From Desulfopila sp. IMCC35006 (GTDB lineage: Bacteria > Desulfobacterota > Desulfobulbia > Desulfobulbales > Desulfocapsaceae), in NCBI RefSeq assembly GCF_005116645.1, contig NZ_SWCM01000011.1, forward strand, positions 62,001-126,000: a stretch of DNA of 64,000 bases, written 5' to 3'. The translations under genes were made by a program, and so were the position numbers. This document shows positions 1-7,980 of the stretch, in pieces; positions within the stretch are counted from its first letter, which is position 1; every line of letters begins with the position of its first letter. The notes under the pieces are model-generated. The model was not told where the DNA came from, searched no databases, and was given only the letters and a program-made list of their open reading frames with translations.

Positions 1-213
<213 letters not shown>

Positions 214-286
214 AAAAAGAATGTATTACGCACCTGCTGTTTTCTGATTGTATCCAACAGTAATTACCTTTAACGGAGCAAATTCC

Positions 287-718
287 ATGGAAAAATATCT
301 AAAGGTTAAACAGGCTATAAAGAGGAAATTTCCGGTAATAAAAGGCGAAGAAAGCTTGAATGCAGCGATCCAGCTCATGGCGGAGTCTGATGTTTCGGTG
401 CTGGTCGTCAAAGCCGAGGAACTGCTCATCGGCATTCTCACCGTCTCCGATGTCATGCAGGGGCTGGCTCAAGATTATGATCTTGAGCAGACAAAAATCT
501 CATTCTTTATGACGGAATGCAATGTCGATGGCAAGAATGCAAACGGCAAATCATGTATCCAACTTGACGAAGATCAGGACCTCATGTCTGCGATCAAGGT
601 CATGTACACGGGCGGCATAAATCACTTGCTCGTTACGGGCGTAAACAATGAACCACTTGGAATCGTCTCAAACCTTGATCTGATTAAGCTGATGGCCTCC
701 CGTCAACAGCCAGGATGA
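287..718 (+). CDS. CBS-domain pair protein
   Basis: A 143-residue soluble protein made almost entirely of two CBS domains (about residues 15-65 and 85-140), with the repeated pattern of a strand ending in I(L/V)(T/S) followed by a DVMQ or DLIK helix. CBS pairs bind adenosine nucleotides (AMP, ATP, SAM) and act as energy sensors. No catalytic domain is attached, so its partner is unknown. The ATG at 287 is chosen because a GGAG-like site precedes it; an in-frame TTG at 248 would add 13 residues without a ribosome site. It lies between the lpd tail and qmoA. A second CBS-pair protein, unrelated in detail, is at 34889-35449. Confidence 0.8.
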   Translation: MEKYLKVKQAIKRKFPVIKGEESLNAAIQLMAESDVSVLVVKAEELLIGILTVSDVMQGLAQDYDLEQTKISFFMTECNVDGKNANGKSCIQLDEDQDLMSAIKVMYTGGINHLLVTGVNNEPLGIVSNLDLIKLMASRQQPG

Positions 719-885
719 TATCCTGGATTGACAAATTTTGAAACAGCCGGAAAGAACCAGAGAGGAAATGAGTTCAAGGCATCAAAACACACATAGGAGC
801 GAATTTGAACTGTTGCCAAGAAGGTAATCTTGGCAACTAACTTCGAGGTATTAATCTTAATTTTCCTATCTACTGGAGGATTAGC

Positions 886-2151
886 ATGACAGATGAACGT
901 AGCGTGCCTGGAGCAGGCGCTGTACTGATAGTTGGCGGTGGCATGAGCGGACTGACTGCAGCTCTCGAAGCCGCTGAACTCGGACAAGATATTTTTTTGA
1001 TTGAGAAAAACTCTTATCTGGGTGGCCGAGTTGCGCAGCACAACCAATATTTTCCCAAGCTTTGCCCCCCTATCTGCGGACTTGAGATCAACTTCCAGCG
1101 GATCAAGAACAACCGCAGAATTCGTGTCTATACCATGACTGAGGTTAAAAGCATAGCAGGCAGCCCCGGAAATTATCAAGTGAGTCTTGAGACCAGGCCG
1201 CGCTACATTAACAGCAACTGTACCGCCTGCGGGGCATGTGAGCAAGCGTGCCTGGATGAACGGGACAGTGACTTCGATTTCGCTATGTGCAAGACCAAGG
1301 CCGCGTACAAACCCCATGATCTGGCATTCCCGATGCGATATGTCATTGACAAGGAGGCATGCAGCGAGGCGAGCCTGCAGGCAATCAAAGACGCTTGTAA
1401 ATACGATGCAGTAGAGCTTGACATGCAGACAAAATCTTTCACGCTTGATGTGGCCGCTATTGTTTGGGCTACGGGTTGGAATCCTTATGATCCAAACAAA
1501 ATAACCAACCTAAAGTTCAATGAAAGCAAGGCGATCATTACCAGTATGATGATGGAGCGCCTGGCATCTCCCAATGGACCTACCAACGGCAGGATTCTTC
1601 GTCCAGGTGATAACAAAAAACCGGAAAGCTTTGCCTTTGTTCAATGTGCCGGTTCCCGTGATGAGAATCATCTGGAATACTGTTCATATATCTGCTGCAA
1701 TGCCACCATCAAACAAATCACCTACATACAGGAACAATACCCGGAGGCCAAGGTCTACGTTTTTTACATTGATTTGCGGACGTCCGGCAGACACGAGAAA
1801 CTGCGTGACACAGTAACTGCAAAGGGCAATGTCCTCTTCACCAAAGGAAAAGTGGCCGAGATTGTCCCGGAATCTGATGGCAGTGTCACCGTGGTAGCTG
1901 AAAATGCGCTCACCGGAGAAAAGATCCATCAGAGAGTCGACATGGCTGTTTTAGCCACCGGGATGGAACCAACAATGAAAGATCAGGCCGCTGCGCTTGG
2001 CCTGCCAATTGATAGTAACGGCTTTATTTTGTCTAATCCGGAGAATGGCATGGTTTCATGTGGGTGTGCCAGGAAGGTGACCGATGTTATGGTCAGTGGC
2101 CAGAATTCTACTGCAGCCGCCCTTAAAGCCATTCAATCGTCGAGGAGGTAA
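886..2151 (+). CDS. qmoA: Quinone-interacting membrane-bound oxidoreductase subunit A
   Basis: HdrA-like flavoprotein of 421 residues, the usual QmoA length. The N-terminal FAD dinucleotide fold is clear (LIVGGGMSGLTAALEAAELG), followed by LCPPICGLEINFQRIK and a cysteine cluster CTACGACEQAC. A second FAD/NAD fold segment ends in the GxAxxVTDVMVSGQNSTAAA region. QmoABC passes electrons between the membrane quinone pool and APS reductase, in either direction depending on metabolism. The ATG follows a strong TGGAGGA site. The stop overlaps the qmoB start (TAATG), so the two are translationally coupled. No aprBA genes are in the window, although qmo is often found beside them. Confidence 0.9.
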   Translation: MTDERSVPGAGAVLIVGGGMSGLTAALEAAELGQDIFLIEKNSYLGGRVAQHNQYFPKLCPPICGLEINFQRIKNNRRIRVYTMTEVKSIAGSPGNYQVSLETRPRYINSNCTACGACEQACLDERDSDFDFAMCKTKAAYKPHDLAFPMRYVIDKEACSEASLQAIKDACKYDAVELDMQTKSFTLDVAAIVWATGWNPYDPNKITNLKFNESKAIITSMMMERLASPNGPTNGRILRPGDNKKPESFAFVQCAGSRDENHLEYCSYICCNATIKQITYIQEQYPEAKVYVFYIDLRTSGRHEKLRDTVTAKGNVLFTKGKVAEIVPESDGSVTVVAENALTGEKIHQRVDMAVLATGMEPTMKDQAAALGLPIDSNGFILSNPENGMVSCGCARKVTDVMVSGQNSTAAALKAIQSSRR

Positions 2152-4442
2152 TGTCAATGGATAAAAAATACGGGGCATATATCTGCACAGGTTGTGAGAT
2201 AGGAGAAAATCTCGACATTGAAGCACTTTCAAGTGTGGCCGGCGAACAGGGGATGACGGCCAAGCTCCATGCAGCTCTATGCAGTGAGGCCGGCCGTGAA
2301 ATGATTAGAACTGACATCGCAAATGATGGGGTGAATACCGTCGTTATCTGCGCATGTTCTCCGCGGGTTTGGAAAAAGGAGTTCTCCTTTGGGGATGACA
2401 AGATCACTGTGCGCGCCAATCTCCGCGAACAGGTGGTCTGGTCGATGGAGAAGCCCAGCGAGTCACGGAATGCCGAAACGATAGCAGAATATACTAATGA
2501 GCTTGCCCAGGATTATGTCCGAATGGCATGCAAACAGGCCCAAAAAACCGATCTGCCGTCTCCTTATATGCTTGAAAAAACCACCAAGACTATTCTGGTG
2601 ATGGGCGGCGGCATTGCGGGACTCACCGCTGCAAAAGAAGCTGCCGGATCAGGTTATGACGTGACCCTGGTTGAGCGGGAAGATAAACTGGGGGGTAAGG
2701 CCCTGAACTGGCGCAAACAGTTCCCCACCAAATCCCCTTACGCCTCTCTTGAGCAACCTGGTGTCCACGAGATGGTCAAGGTGGTTGAAAGTGATCCGAA
2801 GATCACCGTGAAGACTGGCACCGAGGTGGCCAGGATCAGTGGGGCGCCCGGTGCGCTGAAGGTCACTTTCAAGACTGCCGGAACCAAGAACGAATGGGAC
2901 GCCCCCGCCAAGGTATCCAGCGATGATCAAGATAAAATGAATAAGGGCCAGATGCCCGATCCCAACGAAGGGCTGAAGGCGTATATGGAGGAAAACCCCG
3001 ATGCCGAGGATTTCGGCGGCGTGGTCCTCGCCACTGGTTGGTATCCCGCAGACGTTTCGGAATATGAACATTTGGGCTACGGCAAATTTAGGAACGTGCT
3101 CACCAACATTGAATTTGAAAGTCTTGCTGCCCATGGCCAAATCACCCGGCCGTCAGACGGCAAACCTGTCGAGTCTGTTGCCTTTGTGCAGAGCCCGGGC
3201 GGTGCTGAGAATGATAAGGATTTCCCTTATGCCAACTTCGTAACCAGTGCTGTTGCTTTGAAGCAGGCCATGTATGTGCGCGAGGACAACAGCGACGCCA
3301 AGGCCTATATCCTTTACCAGCACATGCGCACTCCCGGCAACTTGGAACTTTTCTACAAAGCGGCACAGGATGACGACGGCATTTTCCTCACCAAGGCCAA
3401 TGTTATGCAAGTCAACGAAGAGGGCGACGGCTCCCTGACGGTAGCCATAACCAACACCCTGCTCAATGAGGATATGACCATTCAAGTAGATATGGTGGTG
3501 TTGGCCGCCGGTATGATACCAACCACCAAGAAAGAACCAAGCATTAACCTGGCTTACCGCCAGGGACCGGCGTTTATGGATCTTGAGCTGTTTGACGGGT
3601 ATGTCGACTCAAACTTTATCTGCTTCCCATACGAGACGCGGCGAACGGGGGTTTATGCCTGCGGTGGTGTCCGGAAAGCCACTGATATGGAAGAGACCAT
3701 TGACGATGCAACCGGCGCAGCATTGAAAGCCATTCAAGCCATCGAATCTACTGATCATGGGATTGCTGTTCATCCGAGATCCGGCGATCAGTCCTTTCCA
3801 GAGTTTTTTTTCCAGCGTTGCACCCAATGCAAACGCTGTACAGAGGAATGCCCCTTCGGCGCGCTGGATGACGACGACAAGGGTACGCCGAAACCAAACA
3901 TCAGCAGGTGTCGCAGATGCGGAGTCTGCATGGGTGCCTGTCCCGAACGCATCATCGGTTTCAAGAATTACAACGTTGACATAATCGGCTCAATGATCAA
4001 ATCCGTTGAAGTGCCCGACGATGATGAGGATAAGCTACGATTTATTGCGCTGGTTTGCGAAAACGATGCTTATCCAACCCTGGATATGGCGGGTATGCGT
4101 AAGTACGGTTTGAACAACCTTGTAAGAGTTATTCCTGTGCGATGCCTAGGTTCGGTCAACATGGTATGGATTAGGGATGCTTTATCTTCAGGTATGGACG
4201 GTGTTGTCTTGCTGGGTTGTAAGTTCGGCGACGGCTACCAGTGCCATTTTGTCAAAGGGAGTGAACTTGCCGATAAACGTATGGCGAACATCGGAGAGAC
4301 CTTAGGCAGCCTAGGCCTGGAACCTGAGCGGGTAGCTGCACGTGAAGTAAGCATTGATGACTATCATAAAATCCCGCAAATCATTAATGAATTCGTTGAG
4401 AAAATCGTCGAACTTGGCCCAAACCCCTTTAAAGGATTCTAA
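2151..4442 (+). CDS. qmoB: Quinone-interacting membrane-bound oxidoreductase subunit B
   Basis: A 763-residue HdrA/MvhD fusion typical of QmoB. Residues 1-140 hold an HdrA N-terminal part with scattered Cys (CTGCEIG, CACSPR). An FAD-binding fold starts near residue 145 (ILVMGGGIAGLTAAKEA). Two [4Fe-4S] motifs follow near residues 560-600 (CTQCKRCTEECP and CRRCGVCMGACP). The C-terminal ~130 residues resemble MvhD, with VRCLGS and the GCKFGDGYQCHF motif. It works with QmoA and QmoC, probably as the cytoplasmic electron-transfer subunit that meets APS reductase. A second in-frame ATG at 2157 is possible as the start. Confidence 0.9.
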   Translation: MSMDKKYGAYICTGCEIGENLDIEALSSVAGEQGMTAKLHAALCSEAGREMIRTDIANDGVNTVVICACSPRVWKKEFSFGDDKITVRANLREQVVWSMEKPSESRNAETIAEYTNELAQDYVRMACKQAQKTDLPSPYMLEKTTKTILVMGGGIAGLTAAKEAAGSGYDVTLVEREDKLGGKALNWRKQFPTKSPYASLEQPGVHEMVKVVESDPKITVKTGTEVARISGAPGALKVTFKTAGTKNEWDAPAKVSSDDQDKMNKGQMPDPNEGLKAYMEENPDAEDFGGVVLATGWYPADVSEYEHLGYGKFRNVLTNIEFESLAAHGQITRPSDGKPVESVAFVQSPGGAENDKDFPYANFVTSAVALKQAMYVREDNSDAKAYILYQHMRTPGNLELFYKAAQDDDGIFLTKANVMQVNEEGDGSLTVAITNTLLNEDMTIQVDMVVLAAGMIPTTKKEPSINLAYRQGPAFMDLELFDGYVDSNFICFPYETRRTGVYACGGVRKATDMEETIDDATGAALKAIQAIESTDHGIAVHPRSGDQSFPEFFFQRCTQCKRCTEECPFGALDDDDKGTPKPNISRCRRCGVCMGACPERIIGFKNYNVDIIGSMIKSVEVPDDDEDKLRFIALVCENDAYPTLDMAGMRKYGLNNLVRVIPVRCLGSVNMVWIRDALSSGMDGVVLLGCKFGDGYQCHFVKGSELADKRMANIGETLGSLGLEPERVAAREVSIDDYHKIPQIINEFVEKIVELGPNPFKGF

Positions 4443-4532
4443 AAAATATTATTGTTGAATAAAGCTGTTCAGCAGACCGACTGTTTGCCGAACGGTAGCG
4501 AAGCACGGAAAACTATTATAAAGGAGAATATC

Positions 4533-4724
4533 ATGTCTGAGAAAGTTGTAATTGATGAGGAAGAATGTATTGGCTGTGAGGCTTGTGTGGAATGTTGTCC
4601 CTCCGTATTCGCCTTTGATGACGATAAAGTTAAAGCTTATGTTCTTGACGATGCAGATGCCGAAGAAGATTGTGTCGATGAGGCGATAGCTTCATGTCCA
4701 GCACAGTGTATTTCTAAAGAATGA
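4533..4724 (+). CDS. Small [4Fe-4S] ferredoxin inside the qmo operon
   Basis: A 63-residue acidic ferredoxin with a single cluster motif CIGCEACVECCP and a distal Cys in SCPAQC, like the monocluster ferredoxin I of sulfate reducers. The ATG at 4533 is preceded by AAGGAG; the longer in-frame extension upstream has no such site. It is a soluble one-electron carrier. Its place between qmoB and qmoC is unusual, since these are normally adjacent, and suggests it may exchange electrons with the Qmo complex. This is inference from position only. Confidence 0.85.
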   Translation: MSEKVVIDEEECIGCEACVECCPSVFAFDDDKVKAYVLDDADAEEDCVDEAIASCPAQCISKE

Positions 4725-4801
4725 CAAATTTACCGCCTCTATTGAGGAGGGATTTTTGGGTGATGGCAAATATGCTGTAGACTAAGGTGTATAAAAGAGT
4801 G

Positions 4802-4850
4802 AGAAACAGGACGTTGAAAGGTGGTATCCGGCATCCTGTTTCTTCTTTTC
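4802..4850 (+). terminator. Terminator-like hairpin between ferredoxin gene and qmoC
   Basis: Perfect arms AGAAACAGGA and TCCTGTTTCT enclose a 22-nt loop and are followed by a T-rich stretch (TTCTTTTC). It could stop or attenuate transcription after qmoA-qmoB-ferredoxin. The long loop lowers confidence. Confidence 0.5.
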
Positions 4851-4918
4851 ATTGATCGCTGAATCGACAAATGATTGCCAAGAAATTTTTGTCATAGGTG
4901 AATTTACTGGAGGTCGAC

Positions 4919-6115
4919 ATGAGCTTTGACCCGGATATTGAATTTATCAAATCTCTGAAAGAGACAGGAGGCGACACATTGAAGAAGTGTTATCAATGTG
5001 CCTCCTGTTCTGTTGCCTGTCCTCTTTCAACAGATCAACATCCTTTTCCCAGGAAGGAAATGATTTGGGCACAGTGGGGAATGAAAGAGCGACTTTTGGA
5101 TGACCCGGAAGTCTTTTTATGCCATCAATGCGGGGATTGTACCGAGATATGTCCGCGCGGCGCAAAACCTGCCGAAGTTCTCGGTGCGATTCGCGCCTAT
5201 TTGTACACGTTGTATGGCTGGCCTGCATGGCTTGCAAGGCTGGCAGCCGACATCAAGAATCTGCCGATATTGCTCGGTGGCCCTGCAGTTATCATTTTAG
5301 CCCTTTGGCTTTTGTCAGGTGCAACGCATATTCCCTCTGCTGATGTATTTGCTCGTTACGGCTATACCCAGTTTTTCGGACACTGGGATTTTAAATGGTA
5401 TCCGAAGAATACTTTTTTCATAGTGTCAATTATGGTGCCTGCTGCAGGCTTAGCTGTATATTCAGTTTATAGAGGCATCCATACAATGTGGCAGCGAATG
5501 AGCAAGAGAGCTAATATAAAAATCGAATTCAGACCTTCTTTTTTTATGTTTGTCACTGATTTTCTCTGGCCTTCACTCGTTGAAACAATGAAACATAACC
5601 GCTTTCGTGAATGCACGGCCAACACTGACCGAGTCAAGGGACATCTCCCGCTGGTTTTGGGCTTTATTGGTGCCTTTATTCTCACGTGCTGGTCGGCGTT
5701 CAGGCAGGATATTTTGGGACTTATCTGGCCATCTTTTCATGGCCCGCTGCCACTGACGGACCCTTTCAAAACTCTGGCAAATGTTTCGGCAATTGCTTTA
5801 CTGTATGGTATCTGGGTTCTCTGGAGAAATCGTTTAGCACTTGAGCAAAGAGGCAAAGCAAGCAGGACATTTTATGACTGGTTTCTTATTTGGGAAATAG
5901 TTGCCGTGGGAATTACGGGTCTCGGTGCAGAATTGCTGCGCTGGGCCGGCATGCCGACTTTAGGGTACTATGTTTACTTCTTACATCTTGTCTCGGTTCT
6001 GATGCTTTTTCTCTACATGCCATATACCAAGTTTGCTCATATTGTCTACAGGACAACAGCAATGTGTTTCGAGAAGTATCGGGTAAGTGCTTTTGCAACA
6101 AACACAATTGATTGA
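4919..6115 (+). CDS. qmoC: Quinone-interacting membrane-bound oxidoreductase subunit C
   Basis: A 398-residue fusion of an HdrC-like iron-sulfur part and an HdrE/NarI-like membrane part, as expected for QmoC. Two [4Fe-4S] motifs are seen in the first 90 residues (CYQCASCSVACP and CHQCGDCTEICPRG). About six hydrophobic segments follow from residue ~110 on; His residues there probably bind haem b and form the quinone site. The ATG at 4919 follows TGGAGG; an in-frame GTG at 4898 is less likely. The gene is separated from qmoB by a ferredoxin gene and a possible terminator, so it may be partly independently expressed. Confidence 0.9.
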   Translation: MSFDPDIEFIKSLKETGGDTLKKCYQCASCSVACPLSTDQHPFPRKEMIWAQWGMKERLLDDPEVFLCHQCGDCTEICPRGAKPAEVLGAIRAYLYTLYGWPAWLARLAADIKNLPILLGGPAVIILALWLLSGATHIPSADVFARYGYTQFFGHWDFKWYPKNTFFIVSIMVPAAGLAVYSVYRGIHTMWQRMSKRANIKIEFRPSFFMFVTDFLWPSLVETMKHNRFRECTANTDRVKGHLPLVLGFIGAFILTCWSAFRQDILGLIWPSFHGPLPLTDPFKTLANVSAIALLYGIWVLWRNRLALEQRGKASRTFYDWFLIWEIVAVGITGLGAELLRWAGMPTLGYYVYFLHLVSVLMLFLYMPYTKFAHIVYRTTAMCFEKYRVSAFATNTID

Positions 6116-6309
6116 CTTAGGGAAGCCTCCTTTTTCTTTTAAGCCGCTTCCGGCTGTCCAATATCAGGCAACCGGGAGCGGCACTAAAGGGATGGCAAGG
6201 AGTCGCCGGCTTTCATTTCGACCAAAGCCGGTCCAATCAGACCGACATAACGGCAACATTTAGAGTGTTCCAAGCCGGAGGAGAAAACCAAGTAATAATT
6301 TCTAAGGTC

Positions 6310-6807
6310 CTAATATGTATCCAGATGGTGCCATTCCGCGTTCTCAAGCCATTTTCCCGGTTCTGCACGCGAGATGAATTCAACAATATTTTCCATGATA
6401 CGCAAATGTTTCTCCTCTTCTTTTGCCAGCTGATTGAGGAGTAATTTTGCCTGTTCCCCTTCGACCTCTTGAGCTTTTTCCAGATAGAATTTCCGGCTCA
6501 TTTCTTCAATGTCACGAGCCTTTCGATATGCGTTCGTCTCTTCTGTTGTATCGATTTGCGGAACTTGTTTGCCTTCTCTCATCTCAACAAAGATGTTTTT
6601 TACATTTTCCAGTATTTGCGTATCATTTGCCTGTGGTAGAGCGTTCTTTTGACTTAACTGCTCAATAAACGTATAGTGTTTTACTTCTTCATCGGCCAAC
6701 ATTGCGAAAATTTTTTTCAGCCCAGGGTCTTTGCATCCCTTGATTAATTTTCGATAGTAATTTTCACCGTCTTTTTCCATCTGCATAGCAAATTCATAAA
6801 TATCCAT
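6310..6807 (-). CDS. Ferritin-like (rubrerythrin-type) di-iron protein
   Basis: A 165-residue all-helical protein with the two Glu/His sets of the ferritin-like di-iron fold: EKDGENYY and EEVKH in the first half, EEMSRKFYLEKA and EEEKH in the second. Such proteins detoxify peroxide or oxygen, or serve as di-iron electron-transfer modules. There is no C-terminal rubredoxin domain, so it is a rubrerythrin-family ferritin-like protein rather than a classical rubrerythrin. The ATG at 6807 has a GGAGG site 6 bases before it; the longer reading from 6864 has none. It lies convergent to qmoC. Confidence 0.8.
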   Translation of the reverse strand: MDIYEFAMQMEKDGENYYRKLIKGCKDPGLKKIFAMLADEEVKHYTFIEQLSQKNALPQANDTQILENVKNIFVEMREGKQVPQIDTTEETNAYRKARDIEEMSRKFYLEKAQEVEGEQAKLLLNQLAKEEEKHLRIMENIVEFISRAEPGKWLENAEWHHLDTY

Positions 6808-6937
6808 CTCTAACCTCCATGCTTTGTCTCCATCAAGAATGAAGAAGGAAAGGCCGAACTCCACGTCAGGCCAGGGATCATTTATAGACGGTTATCTGTG
6901 AGTTTCATCAGAGGCACCATCATCAGGGTATTGCAAT

Positions 6938-6977
6938 GATTCGTTCAAATATTACAGTAGAAAATTATATATAATCA
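6938..6977. repeat. Dispersed repeat, copy 1
   Basis: About 40 bases starting GATTCGTTCAAATATT and running into AAAATT and TATA-rich sequence. A close copy is at 62428-62465. Both lie about 130 bases upstream of the start of a minus-strand gene in the same orientation, so they could be shared promoter or operator sequence. Confidence 0.5.
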
Positions 6978-6980
6978 GCT

Positions 6981-7380
6981 TCACATTCGTATATAAGTCT
7001 CCGCATCCAGGATATTGCATTCATTCAAATGCCGTATGGGGAAAAAGCAGCACGGGCACTCCGCCGGGGCTGTATCAGCGTAATGTACGTAACCACAGAT
7101 CCTGCCCCGCCATACCTTGCCGGTAGATGTTGCTGTCTTCCCGCTACTGGGATCGTGCAGGCGATGGAGCGGCAGGGATGGCTGATACTCTTTGAGCAGA
7201 AAGTCAGCGAGTATAATGCGCTGGATTTCGCTGGTTCCCTCATAGATTTGAAGCAGTCGCAGGATTTTTTCAATGAGAAACATCTTGGTGTATCCATACC
7301 CGCCGAAAATCTGCAGGGCCTCATTAACCACCTCAAGTGCCGATTCAGTCACATAGCGTTTGCTTATTGACGCGCAACGG
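6981..7380 (-). pseudogene. Acyl-CoA dehydrogenase C-terminus with rubredoxin tail, truncated remnant
   Basis: The minus strand encodes the unmistakable C-terminal end of an acyl-CoA dehydrogenase (EALQIFGGYGYTK, then QIYEGTSEIQRIILADFLL). After this comes a rubredoxin-like segment with GYVHYADTAPAECPCC. Fusions of this kind occur in anaerobic fatty-acid oxidisers. The catalytic and N-terminal two thirds are missing. Upstream of about 7380 the fitting frame shifts (a PAAAAVAV-like segment lies in another frame) and meets stop codons. The piece is therefore a decayed gene, not a functional enzyme. Confidence 0.7.
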
Positions 7381-7547
7381 CCACTGCGGCGGCAGCCGGA
7401 ATGGTGCCTGTGAAGTTTATCCGGAGAAAGACTGCATATGAACAGACCATATGACCGCCTGGAGCATGCCGATAAACTGATCATTTTTCTAAAAGACAAG
7501 GTTCCCCCCAGAAACTGGGAGCTGAACGAGACCTCTTCTTGGATCAA

Positions 7548-7980
7548 TTTTCACTTGAACCGCGATCATCAGAAATAAAGGTTTTATAAGTTGTTGATCG
7601 CCTCCCACAGATTGGCGGCATAGAACACTGGCTTTTCTAATGCGCTCTAAGAGAATTTCGGGTTCAATGAAATTACCGTAAAATTGGTACATACCCTTTT
7701 ACGGCAGTCTATATATCTATGAATGTTGACCCAACTAATATTTCAGAAGAGATTAAGATAGACCATGACAAGCTTCAATTTGTAGCAACACCTCTTGGTT
7801 GAATATTTAAACCTTTTAAGTGGCAAGATCAACCCGGCACTCAGCGGCTTATAGGCTGCAATGTATTATTAAACACTGTACAATTTTAGATTCTTTATCC
7901 CATAAAGCATACTGACAGTATGCTATCAAATATAAAACTTTTTTGTTGAAGAGTTTATCTCCGGGTGAGGAGAAAGATAC
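7548..7980. other. Intergenic region upstream of the PAS/AAA+ regulator
   Basis: AT-rich, no convincing gene on either strand. A 67-residue minus-strand frame (7489-7692) has no recognisable motif. A GTGAGGAG ribosome site for the next gene sits at its end. Confidence 0.4.

Noticed and set aside
6143-6183. GCCGCT...AGCGGC hairpin after qmoC as a terminator
   Set aside because: The T-run lies before the stem on the plus strand and there is none on the minus strand behind it; one arm mismatch.
7489-7692. Minus-strand 67-codon frame that could be the N-terminal part of the broken acyl-CoA dehydrogenase
   Set aside because: None of the family motifs of the N-terminal or middle domain can be seen, so the relic was limited to 6981-7380.
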